This document shows positions 1-5,919 of a DNA stretch of 6,963 nucleotides, in pieces. The DNA comes from Burkholderiaceae bacterium (GTDB taxonomy: Bacteria; Pseudomonadota; Gammaproteobacteria; Burkholderiales; Burkholderiaceae). The position numbers and the translations under genes were made by a program. The stretch spans positions 1 through 6,963 of the forward strand of contig CANGWT010000085.1 in the NCBI GenBank assembly GCA_947457745.1, written 5' to 3'. How positions within the stretch are numbered: the stretch's first letter is position 1; each line of letters begins with the position of its first letter. Under the pieces are notes generated by a model. It saw only the letters and a list, made by a program, of their open reading frames with translations, ran no database searches and was not told the origin of the DNA.

Positions 1-344
1 GCTTTAACCCAAGAAGCATAGTCGCCCTCTTGGCCACGCATATAGATCATGCCGTTGATAGATGAGCAGCCACCCAAAACCCGACCGCGGGGATATAACA
101 AGGAACGTCCGTTGAGACCTTTTTCAGCAGCAGTCTTAAAGCGCCAATCCGCTCTGGGGTTATCGATGCAGTATAAGTAACCCACCGGTATATGTATCCA
201 GATGTAGTTATCGTGCTTACCAGCCTCAATTAAGAGAACCCGTTTAGCGGGATTCTCAGTCAGGCGCTTAGCCAACATACAGCCTGCGCTGCCAGCGCCG
301 ATGATGATGTAGTCATAGGTATGTTGATGGCTTGTTGTACTCAT
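1..344 (-). CDS. GMC-family FAD-dependent oxidoreductase (choline dehydrogenase-like), N-terminal part only
   Basis: The visible 114 residues are the N-terminus of a flavoprotein of the glucose-methanol-choline family, which oxidises alcohols using bound FAD. A short tail is followed by the Rossmann dinucleotide-binding strand YDYIIIGAGSAGC (residues 10-22, GxGxxG), then LLIEAGK (37-43), whose Glu40 is expected to bind the FAD ribose. Residues 86-104 (RGRVLGGCSSINGMIYMRG) are the GMC signature. Family members are usually about 530-560 residues, so roughly four fifths, including the catalytic His region, lies beyond the left edge. The ATG at 344 is the only usual start: reading upstream in frame gives no ATG, GTG or TTG before a TAG. 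The ribosome site is weak (AGAG two bases before ATG). The gene is divergent from darP across 113 bases. Family is certain; the substrate alcohol cannot be told. Confidence 0.95.
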   Translation of the reverse strand, partial: MSTTSHQHTYDYIIIGAGSAGCMLAKRLTENPAKRVLLIEAGKHDNYIWIHIPVGYLYCIDNPRADWRFKTAAEKGLNGRSLLYPRGRVLGGCSSINGMIYMRGQEGDYASWVK

Positions 345-457
345 ATCTCTAGTTATGTAGATGCCTATTTTTAAACTCTATTATTTACCAAATCACCCAA
401 ACAGAAGAAATTAGGCGAATCAGCTATAAACGGTAAATACCCGTCTAAAATGCTCCC

Positions 458-985
458 ATGCATGTCAATGAAAAGAACCGCACCCCAAAGAAAGAAGATC
501 TTGATGAGGGGCCCAGCAAATCCGAGCTAAAGCGCTTAATGACCGAGCGCCAAAAGCTGGCCGAAGTTCTAGCAGCGTTGAGTAGTGATGCCTTAAAGAC
601 CATACCAATGGACGAGGCTATTAAGGCCTCTATTGCGGAAACCAACAAGATTAAGAGTTTTGAGGCGATCCGCCGTCATAAGCAGTACCTTGGTAAGCTC
701 ATGCGCTTTTTGGATGCGGAAGAATTGGATGCTATTCAGAAACGTTTAGATGCCATCCAAGGCGTTAGCAAGGCGGAGACCGCAAAGCTGCATCATCTAG
801 AGTCCTATCGTGATCGATTGATTACAAACGATGAAGCCTTCACCAAGATGATTGAGCAATATCCAGATATGGATATTCAGAATATGCGCACCCTTATTCG
901 TAATGCCCGTAAAGAAAAAGAAAGCAATAAACCACCCAAGGCTTTTCGAGAAATCTTTCGCGTCTTAAAGGATATGGGTATTTAA
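458..985 (+). CDS. darP: Ribosome biogenesis factor DarP (YjgA / DUF615)
   Basis: This 175-residue soluble, highly charged helical protein matches the YjgA/DUF615 family, renamed DarP for its role in late maturation of the 50S ribosomal subunit in E. coli (183 residues there). Recognisable family blocks are KSELKRLMTERQKLAE (21-36), the LKTIPMDEAIKASIAE segment (46-61), an RRHKQYLGKLMR block (72-83), and the very conserved C-terminal stretch beginning RTLIRNARKEKESNKPPKA (144-162). No membrane segment or signal peptide is present. ATG 458 is the first start after an in-frame TAA at 446-448; there is no clear Shine-Dalgarno. An overlapping ATG at 450 opens a 26-codon reading frame in another phase, probably by chance. 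The gene ends 9 bases from the stop of the convergent acyltransferase with no hairpin between them. E. coli has it beside pmbA; here its neighbours are unrelated metabolic genes. Confidence 0.95.
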   Translation: MHVNEKNRTPKKEDLDEGPSKSELKRLMTERQKLAEVLAALSSDALKTIPMDEAIKASIAETNKIKSFEAIRRHKQYLGKLMRFLDAEELDAIQKRLDAIQGVSKAETAKLHHLESYRDRLITNDEAFTKMIEQYPDMDIQNMRTLIRNARKEKESNKPPKAFREIFRVLKDMGI

Positions 986-994
986 GTTTTTGCT

Positions 995-2071
995 TTAAAT
1001 CTTCAGCTTAGCAGAGGGAATTTCTACCCAGCGATACATGTAGCTAGCGGCAATCGTGCTACTGACCACGACCCCTAACATTAAGCCAATTGCAATCAGG
1101 CCACTCTCGTGAGCATGCATTCCAGAAGCAATATAAAACGTGTTCGCCAGCAAGATCAATGCAAAGTGAATTAAGAATGCGCAGTACGAGCGTGGGCTGG
1201 CCCAAGCAATAGTGCGCATCGCTGATGCCCTCAGTCCATGGGTTGCAGACCTCACACTTGGATAAGCAGTATTACCCCACACCAATAACGCAATAGCCAC
1301 AAACCAAGCCAAGAAATTTCGTAACCACACTTGGTGCAATGTGGAGATGACGATAATCAATCCGATAGCAATGAGTACAAACTTGGCTAAGCCCCGGATC
1401 CTCTGATCTGCAAAGTTCTTAGCCAAATAAGCCAACACGCCTAGACTGTAAGAGCCAATAAAGTAGACAAAGTAGGCTTCGTACTGATTAGAGCGATTGA
1501 AGTACAGCAAAGAACAAGTCGCAATAATGCTAATGAACCATATCAAAGCCTGATATGAGGAAAAAGAAATTAACAATACCGCTAGCACCGAGTACAACTG
1601 CCAATCAATCGCTACATACCAAACGCCAGCAGAAATCGAATCTAAACCTAGGATGCCTTGCAAGAAAAACAAGTGGGCTAAAAATTGTCCCAATGTTTCT
1701 TGCTCACCAACAAATTCATCATTGGCCCAGAAGCGCGCAACCCAAGCGCAGAGCATAGTAAAAACTAGGGCGGCAATATAAGGGGCAAACAAACGCAAAT
1801 AGCGATTGATGATGACTCGCAGCAAATTTTGACTACTGAATTTCGCATTGGCAAATCGCGTCAGTGACTGAGTTGCTAAATATCCCGCCATGACTAAGAA
1901 GATCTGTACTGCATAGCGACCATAATCAAATAAAAAATTCATCACACTAGGCAAGAATGCTCGCGCATCTTGCGCTATCTGACCATAACTCGATAAGTGA
2001 TGCAGGATAATCAACATCGCCGCACAGACCTTCAGAAGGTCTATGAAGAAAAGGGCTTGAGTTTGTTTCAA
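995..2071 (-). CDS. Acyltransferase-3 family integral membrane protein (OafA/YrhL-like)
   Basis: This 358-residue, very hydrophobic protein has about ten likely membrane helices and the hallmarks of the acyltransferase-3 family, which moves acetyl or other acyl groups onto sugars, lipids or cell-surface polymers at the inner membrane. The first helix carries FIDLLKVCAAMLIILHH (residues 9-25), with His24/His25 at the expected catalytic histidine. Further matches are the FLVMAGYLA block (58-66), the NRYLRLFAPY motif (89-98), WYVAIDWQLY (151-160), the SYCAFLIHFAL segment (295-305) and a YRWVEIPSAK ending (346-355). The start must be TTG at 2071: an in-frame TGA lies 7 codons upstream with no other start between, and the next Met is residue 19, which would delete the conserved first helix. 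No Shine-Dalgarno is visible. It lies 42 bases after the 60-residue gene. No glycosyltransferase or polysaccharide gene is nearby, so the acceptor is unknown. Confidence 0.88.
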   Translation of the reverse strand: MKQTQALFFIDLLKVCAAMLIILHHLSSYGQIAQDARAFLPSVMNFLFDYGRYAVQIFLVMAGYLATQSLTRFANAKFSSQNLLRVIINRYLRLFAPYIAALVFTMLCAWVARFWANDEFVGEQETLGQFLAHLFFLQGILGLDSISAGVWYVAIDWQLYSVLAVLLISFSSYQALIWFISIIATCSLLYFNRSNQYEAYFVYFIGSYSLGVLAYLAKNFADQRIRGLAKFVLIAIGLIIVISTLHQVWLRNFLAWFVAIALLVWGNTAYPSVRSATHGLRASAMRTIAWASPRSYCAFLIHFALILLANTFYIASGMHAHESGLIAIGLMLGVVVSSTIAASYMYRWVEIPSAKLKI

Positions 2072-2113
2072 AACAGAGTCAGTAGTCGCTCAAATACATT
2101 CTTTAAGCGCTCA

Positions 2114-2296
2114 TCACTTCTTCGATTTGGACTCAGTTTTGCCAATGAGCGAGGCCAATAAAGGATTGCTACTGGCAAGTTCTTTCTTAGTCTTAGCAAC
2201 ATCTTCGGCCGCGCCTGGCTTGGGTACCTTGGTGGCATTTTTCATGCGCTGTGCTGTTGCTAAGGCTAGGTTCTTATAGAGGTCAGTTTTTTTCAT
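2114..2296 (-). CDS. Small lysine-rich protein of unknown function (60 aa)
   Basis: I do not recognise a named family. The product starts MKKTDLYKNLALATAQRMKN and has 13 lysines and one arginine against 5 acidic residues, so it is strongly basic (about +9). Residues 4-21 could form an amphipathic helix, 22-29 are a Pro/Gly-containing linker, 30-52 a second helical stretch (SSNPLLASLIG at 42-52), and the tail is TESKSKK. There is no membrane segment, signal peptide or cysteine. It looks like a real gene: it begins 15 bases after the alpha/beta hydrolase stop on the same strand, has a plausible length, and ends in tandem TGA TGA stops (2116-2111). The ribosome site is poor. It could be a small cytosolic nucleic-acid-associated protein, but that rests only on its charge. 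It is likely co-transcribed with its upstream neighbour. Confidence 0.7.
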   Translation of the reverse strand: MKKTDLYKNLALATAQRMKNATKVPKPGAAEDVAKTKKELASSNPLLASLIGKTESKSKK

Positions 2297-2311
2297 GGAA
2301 ATGGCTTATGT

Positions 2312-3136
2312 TCACTTGACAGCTAAAGTATTGTCAACGGTATCAATAAAGTCTCGCACAGTTCGATTAAATGCTTCTGGTTGTTCAATATTGGATAAAT
2401 GTGCTGCATCTTCCAAGATGACTAAGTTTGAGCCGTCAATCATGCGATTAAGCACAATTGCTTGATCCACCGTACAGGCTGGATCCTGACGCCCCGTCAG
2501 AATGAGCGTTGGGGCCTTAATTTTTAAGAGCATGGTGGTTTGTGCCATGTCTCTTACTGCACTTGCACACCCCAGATAGCCCTCAAACCCGGTACCCAAA
2601 ATCATCTCGCGCACTTTAGCAATATCTTGAGGCGCGCGAGCAATAAATGGGGCAGTAAACCACCGCTTGATGGTGCCGTCTACCAAACCAGCAATTCCTT
2701 CTTTGCGTGCAAGCTCAAAACGCTCCTCCCACAAACTACGCGGAGGCATTTCGCTAGCAGTGTCGCAAAGGGATAGGGAATAGACGCGCTCCGGAAAGCG
2801 AGCACCTAATTGCTGGCCAATCATGCCACCCATCGACAATCCAATGAAATGGACTTTATTAATCTTCAAGGCATCCAATAGGGCAATTGCATCATCTGCC
2901 AATTGAGGGATGCTGTAGGGAGCAGGGGTTGTTTCAGAGTCACCATGCCCCCGTTTATCAAAACGGAGGACTCGATAGCGATCGCTTAATGCAGGCACAT
3001 TCCAATCCCACATACTGCAATCCGACATGAGGCTATTGGCCATCATCACTACATGACCATCACTAGGACCATCAAAACGATAGGCAATATCAACTCCATT
3101 GACCTTGATGGTCTGTTTTTCTAGTTTCTGGCTCAT
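2312..3136 (-). CDS. Alpha/beta-fold hydrolase, 3-oxoadipate enol-lactonase (PcaD)-like
   Basis: This 274-residue protein is a complete alpha/beta hydrolase without signal peptide, so cytosolic. Visible landmarks are the oxyanion-region block MMANSLMSDCSMWD (31-44), the RFDKRGHGDS turn (58-67), the nucleophile elbow GLSMGG (99-104) with Ser101, the acid in LTGRQDP (Asp218) and the base in DAAHLSNIEQP (His246). The NSLxxDxxMWD block and overall length are those of 3-oxoadipate enol-lactonase (PcaD/CatD), which opens the enol-lactone in the beta-ketoadipate branch of aromatic degradation. No other pca or cat gene is in the window, so a related esterase or lactonase is equally possible and no symbol is assigned. 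The start is ATG 3136, preceded by a purine-rich but poor ribosome site. The start codon lies in one copy of a 22-bp imperfect duplication. It is divergent from the binding-protein gene and heads a three-gene minus-strand run. Confidence 0.9.
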   Translation of the reverse strand: MSQKLEKQTIKVNGVDIAYRFDGPSDGHVVMMANSLMSDCSMWDWNVPALSDRYRVLRFDKRGHGDSETTPAPYSIPQLADDAIALLDALKINKVHFIGLSMGGMIGQQLGARFPERVYSLSLCDTASEMPPRSLWEERFELARKEGIAGLVDGTIKRWFTAPFIARAPQDIAKVREMILGTGFEGYLGCASAVRDMAQTTMLLKIKAPTLILTGRQDPACTVDQAIVLNRMIDGSNLVILEDAAHLSNIEQPEAFNRTVRDFIDTVDNTLAVK

Positions 3137-3160
3137 TTATCTTTACTTTCTGGCTAATTT
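3117..3160. repeat. Imperfect 22-bp tandem duplication across a start codon
   Basis: Bases 3117-3138 and 3139-3160 are adjacent copies matching at 17 of 22 positions. The core TTTCTGGCTCATTT (3125-3138) recurs as TTTCTGGCTAATTT (3147-3160) with one difference. On the minus strand the proximal copy contains the ATG of the alpha/beta hydrolase followed by AGC CAG AAA. The distal copy has ATT in place of ATG followed by the same AGC CAG AAA, shifted by 22 bases and therefore out of frame with the gene. This may be a replication-slippage duplication or a regulatory repeat. Confidence 0.6.
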
Positions 3161-3250
3161 AGCAATTTTTGTATATCCCATCTTGATCATGGAGATCTTG
3201 AAAGGAGCATGGTAGATTATCCAATGAAACTATAAAAATACTCAGGAGAC
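3137..3250. promoter_or_regulatory. Divergent intergenic region with a direct-repeat operator candidate
   Basis: These 114 bases separate the divergent alpha/beta hydrolase and binding-protein genes, so promoters for both directions are expected here. The heptamer ATCTTGA occurs at 3180-3186 and again at 3195-3201, a 15-base period, with two GATC tetramers within the same stretch. This could be a regulator-binding site. An A+T-rich TATAAAAATA lies at 3231-3240 close to the plus-strand start, and TATACA is readable on the minus strand at 3175-3170. Neither has a convincing -35 box at 16-18 bases, so no exact promoter is called. No regulator gene lies beside it. Confidence 0.35.
3244..3248 (+). 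promoter_or_regulatory. Shine-Dalgarno AGGAG that favours the second of two start codons
   Basis: AGGAG at 3244-3248 is the only strong ribosome-binding site seen in the window. It is followed by tandem ATG codons at 3251 and 3254. Spacing is 2 bases to the first and 5 to the second, so translation more likely begins at 3254, one residue shorter than the longest frame. The mature protein is unaffected because the difference is in the signal peptide. Confidence 0.7.
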
Positions 3251-4261
3251 ATGATGCAAAAGACATTGCAATACCCTCGTTTACTTAAGCGCAACTTGAT
3301 GTTGAGCTTATTGATTGGCCTAGGACTTAGCCTCAACCTGATTTCTACCGCTGCCAGCGCGCAAAGCTACCCCAATCGAACGGTCAAGATGATTGTGCCC
3401 CTGACTGCTGGGTCTGGTGCTGATATTGCCGGCCGTATTGTTGGCAAAAGCCTTTCGGAAACCTGGAAACAATCGGTCATTATTGAAAATCGTCCTGGCG
3501 CTGGTGGCTTAATCGGTACCGGTGCAGTTGTGAGCGCTGAACCTGATGGCTACACTCTTTTAGTGCAATCAGCGTCATACGCGGCCAATCCTGCAATCTA
3601 TAAAAAACTACCTTACGACCCCCTGAAGAGTCTGATTGATGTGGATATTCTTGGGCAAACTCCTTATGTCTTAATCACGTCTACAGAAGGTCCATACCAA
3701 TCCATCAGAGATCTAGTGATTGCGGCAAAGTCTAAACCTGGCGAGATTACTTTTGCATCTGCAGGTGTTGGCAGCTCAACTCACCTTGCCGCTGAATACT
3801 TTAATCAAATGATGGGTATCAAGCTCATACACGTTCCTTATAAAGGATCCCCAGAAGCTATTCAAGATACGATGGCTGGACGTACTGCTTTCTATATGGC
3901 GCCACTCGATACTGCTATCGGGCAATTAAAAGGGGGCAAAGTGAGAGCGCTTGGTGTTACCAGTAAAGCGCGTAATGCTGCTGTACCAGATATTCCGAGC
4001 ATTGCCGAGCTGGGTTATGCCAACTTTGAAATTGGTCTTTGGTTTGGTGTGTGGGCACCCGCTGGCACACCAGAAGCGGTTGTGAAAAAGATTAATCAAG
4101 ACATTAATCTGGCTATGCAAAATCCAGAAGTGAAAACCGCTTATGAGTCCAAGGGTATCAAAGCAACCCCAATGAGCCCACCAGAGTTTGCTAAGTTTGT
4201 GCGCGATGAGATGGCGAAGTATCAGAAGATTGCCAAAGACGCCAACATCGAGCCTCAGTAA
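3251..4261 (+). CDS. Bug/TctC-family tripartite tricarboxylate transporter substrate-binding protein
   Basis: The product (336 residues, or 335 from the better placed ATG at 3254) is a periplasmic solute receptor of the Bug/TctC family, which captures small organic acids and related compounds for TctAB-type carriers. A signal peptide is clear: basic RLLKR (10-14), a hydrophobic core at about 16-31 and ASA (35-37), with cleavage expected before Gln38. The mature protein opens with the family pattern YPNRTVKMIVPLTAGSGADI (40-59). Next come IIENRPGAGGLIGTG, then the second-lobe segment FASAGVGSSTHLAAEYF and the HVPYKGS motif, and finally the WFGVWAPAGTP motif. Length is normal for the family. 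No tctA or tctB is in the window, which is common for Bug proteins in betaproteobacteria, where carriers are few and receptors many. The amidohydrolase begins 15 bases downstream and is probably co-transcribed. The ligand cannot be read from the sequence. Confidence 0.95.
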   Translation: MMQKTLQYPRLLKRNLMLSLLIGLGLSLNLISTAASAQSYPNRTVKMIVPLTAGSGADIAGRIVGKSLSETWKQSVIIENRPGAGGLIGTGAVVSAEPDGYTLLVQSASYAANPAIYKKLPYDPLKSLIDVDILGQTPYVLITSTEGPYQSIRDLVIAAKSKPGEITFASAGVGSSTHLAAEYFNQMMGIKLIHVPYKGSPEAIQDTMAGRTAFYMAPLDTAIGQLKGGKVRALGVTSKARNAAVPDIPSIAELGYANFEIGLWFGVWAPAGTPEAVVKKINQDINLAMQNPEVKTAYESKGIKATPMSPPEFAKFVRDEMAKYQKIAKDANIEPQ

Positions 4262-4276
4262 TTTATCCACAGCAAA

Positions 4277-5182
4277 TTGAACTTCACTCATTCTGCACCA
4301 CTCTGCCAAGCCCCAGATTCAGAAATTCGATCACCACAGATTGGTTTTCCTGCTGGGGCAGTTGATTGCCACGCCCATGTGTGTGGTCCAGCTCAAGAGT
4401 TTCCTTATGCACAGGAGCGCATCTACACTCCGCCCGATGCCACACTAGGCCAATATCAATCCCTCCTTAGCATGCTGGGAATTGATCGTGCCGTCTTAGT
4501 ACAGCCCAGCGTATATGGCACGGACAATCGGGCTATGCTTGCAGCGCTCTCCACCAAACCCGATCAGTTTCGTGGGGTTGCAGTGATCGACGGCAGTATT
4601 ACAGATGCTGAACTTGAGAGGCTTCATCGGGCTGGCGTCAGAGGCATTCGTTGTAACGTCGTAGATGTTGCCGATAAGTCCACCGGCTTACCGATGGATC
4701 AGTTAACCGCAATCGCTAGACGCATCCAACCCTTTGCTTGGCATTTAGAGTTGCTCGCCCATGTCAATGAATACCCCGATCTCGCTAGAACATTTGCAAA
4801 CTTTCCGGTGGACTTGGTATTTGGTCACTTTGGCTATTCCCATGCAAGACATGGTGTAAATGATGCTGGCTTTCAGGGCTTGTTAAGCTTACTACGGGAA
4901 CAAAAGGCTTGGGTCAAAATGACTGGTCCTTATCGGATTTGTGATGGGGACTTTCCCTATGAAGATATGAGAGTATTTAATGATGCAGTGATTAAGGCTA
5001 ACAGCAAGCGCTTAATCTGGGGTAGCGATTGGCCCCATGTGATGGTCAAAAAACACATGCCGCATGATGCTGATCTTTGCGATCTATTCGGGTCATGGGT
5101 AGCAGATCCCAGTCTTAGAAAAACGATTCTGTCTGACAATCCCTGTATGCTATATGACTTCCCTGCCTTTACTAGTAAATAG
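4277..5182 (+). CDS. Amidohydrolase-2 family protein, 2-pyrone-4,6-dicarboxylate lactonase (LigI)-like
   Basis: This 301-residue cytosolic TIM-barrel hydrolase belongs to the COG3618/amidohydrolase-2 group that includes LigI, which opens 2-pyrone-4,6-dicarboxylate in lignin-aromatic degradation. Features are the strand-1 motif VDCHAHVCGP (29-38; His32, His34), the LigI-like FPYAQERIYTPPDATLGQY stretch (42-60), TDNRAML (82-88), GIRCNVV (123-129), FGHFGYSH (182-189; His184), MTGPYR (215-220), the WGSDWPH motif (248-254; Asp251, the expected catalytic acid/base, and His254) and DNPCMLYDF (287-295). The order and spacing match LigI well, but a second Arg expected just after the GIRCNVV segment appears to be Asp130, so the substrate may differ. 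The start is TTG 4277: the frame is closed by the upstream gene's TAA and the first Met (66) falls after the HxH motif. No Shine-Dalgarno is evident, so translational coupling to the binding-protein gene is plausible. Confidence 0.88.
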   Translation: MNFTHSAPLCQAPDSEIRSPQIGFPAGAVDCHAHVCGPAQEFPYAQERIYTPPDATLGQYQSLLSMLGIDRAVLVQPSVYGTDNRAMLAALSTKPDQFRGVAVIDGSITDAELERLHRAGVRGIRCNVVDVADKSTGLPMDQLTAIARRIQPFAWHLELLAHVNEYPDLARTFANFPVDLVFGHFGYSHARHGVNDAGFQGLLSLLREQKAWVKMTGPYRICDGDFPYEDMRVFNDAVIKANSKRLIWGSDWPHVMVKKHMPHDADLCDLFGSWVADPSLRKTILSDNPCMLYDFPAFTSK

Positions 5183-5223
5183 TAGATATAAATAAGACAT
5201 CAGCAAGAAAGAATATAAACTCC

Positions 5224-5451
5224 ATGGATAACACGCTTACTATTATTCTCGGCATTGTTGCCATGCTACTTCCTCTAGTGATCGGTCGCCTAGTATGGAA
5301 GCGTTTTGACCAATACTTTGGTCGCAATGATGAAGCTTATATGGATACCCTCGAATACTTCCTCAAGAAACTTGGTTTCACCATCCTAGTTGCTTTTATT
5401 CTCCTGTGGATTGGTATCAGCCTCGTATTTAGCGGTAGCTCCACTCACTAA
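5224..5451 (+). CDS. Small two-helix membrane protein, function unknown (75 aa)
   Basis: I do not recognise this protein. It has two likely transmembrane helices, at about residues 4-24 (LTIILGIVAMLLPLVIGRLV region) and 50-69 (GFTILVAFILLWIGISLVF region). They are joined by a polar loop of some 25 residues rich in aromatic and charged residues (KRFDQYFGRNDEAYMDTLEY). Positive residues Arg22, Lys26 and Arg27 follow helix 1, so by the positive-inside rule the loop should be cytoplasmic and both ends periplasmic. The ATG at 5224 is preceded by only a distant purine-rich stretch (AAGAAAG about 13 bases away). It lies 41 bases after the amidohydrolase and 15 bases before the next membrane gene, which suggests one transcript. 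There is no cysteine or catalytic-looking motif. Confidence 0.72.
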   Translation: MDNTLTIILGIVAMLLPLVIGRLVWKRFDQYFGRNDEAYMDTLEYFLKKLGFTILVAFILLWIGISLVFSGSSTH

Positions 5452-5466
5452 TAGCGCCTAGCCATC

Positions 5467-5841
5467 ATGAACGATCAGCTTCTCACGATTCTCAAGAAAG
5501 CAAAACTCAACTTTGCGGTGCTAGCTAGTATTTTGGTTCTCGCAGCTGTTGGCAAGCTCACTAATCCGGAATTTACCAATGGGATCTTCTCAATGGCAGA
5601 TCAACTGGTTTCGGATCTGATTTTGTTATTTGTGGCCATCACTTTGGGTGCATTTATTCCGAACTTCAAGCTAGTGGTGCTGGGTGCAATCGCCGCCTTT
5701 ATTGCTGCAGCCCTTGCTATTCAAACAGGCATGTTTACATACCTGACGATTGACTACCTGTTTGCTGTTTTGATCGTCGTTCTAGGCTTTGCATCGATTG
5801 CCAATCTCTATCGGCATTACAGAGAATTTAGTCTCCAATAA
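5467..5841 (+). CDS. Four-helix integral membrane protein, function unknown (124 aa)
   Basis: No family is recognised. Almost the whole 124 residues are hydrophobic, with likely transmembrane helices at about 15-30, 46-64, 67-87 and 93-114. A short amphipathic N-terminus (MNDQLLTILKKAKLNF) precedes them and a basic C-terminal tail (LYRHYREFSLQ) follows. The basic N-terminus and tail suggest both ends are cytoplasmic. There is no signal-peptide cleavage site and no cysteine. It starts 15 bases after the 75-residue membrane protein, with a weak ribosome site, and ends just before a strong terminator, so it is probably the last gene of the plus-strand run. The pairing of two small membrane proteins suggests they might work together, but there is no direct evidence. 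Confidence 0.75.
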   Translation: MNDQLLTILKKAKLNFAVLASILVLAAVGKLTNPEFTNGIFSMADQLVSDLILLFVAITLGAFIPNFKLVVLGAIAAFIAAALAIQTGMFTYLTIDYLFAVLIVVLGFASIANLYRHYREFSLQ

Positions 5842-5849
5842 AAATCATC

Positions 5850-5888
5850 AAGATAAAAAGCCCCGAGCAGTTCGGGGCTTTTTATCTT
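5850..5888. terminator. Strong bidirectional intrinsic terminator
   Basis: A perfect 17-bp inverted repeat (5850-5866 with 5872-5888) encloses the 5-base loop GCAGT. The G+C-rich heart GCCCCGA/TCGGGGC is flanked by five A on the left and five T on the right. This gives a U-tract for transcripts in either direction. It sits between the convergent ends of the 124-residue membrane protein (5841) and the serine hydrolase (5920), so it can serve both. Confidence 0.93.
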
Positions 5889-5919
5889 TCAAGCTGAATG
5901 ATTCTGGTTTGCTTCTAGC

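Noticed and set aside
345..457. Promoter for darP, with TATAAA at 425-430 as a -10 box
   Set aside because: No acceptable -35 hexamer lies 16-18 bases upstream; the nearest TTTACC (384-389) is 35 bases away. The A+T-rich divergent gap must hold promoters, but I cannot place them.
450..530. A 26-codon plus-strand frame starting at ATG 450 and overlapping the darP start
   Set aside because: It has no ribosome site, its length is well within chance, and it overlaps a conserved coding region in another phase. A leader-peptide role cannot be supported.
986..1010. Terminator between the convergent darP and acyltransferase genes
   Set aside because: Only a weak TTTAA/TTAAA pairing with a long loop is present and it lacks a G+C stem, so it does not qualify.
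3926..4309. A 127-residue minus-strand open frame opposite the end of the binding-protein gene
   Set aside because: It is antisense to the conserved coding sequence of the Bug protein and the amidohydrolase start, has no recognisable domain, and has the look of a shadow frame.
5183..5223. Internal promoter before the 75-residue membrane protein (TATAAA at 5187-5192)
   Set aside because: The matching upstream position reads TGCCTT, a poor -35. The gap is short and compatible with one transcript from the binding-protein gene.
3251..5841. A full tripartite tricarboxylate transporter made of the binding protein plus the two downstream membrane proteins
   Set aside because: TctB has about 150 residues with four helices and TctA about 500. 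A 75- and a 124-residue protein do not fit, and no TctA is present.
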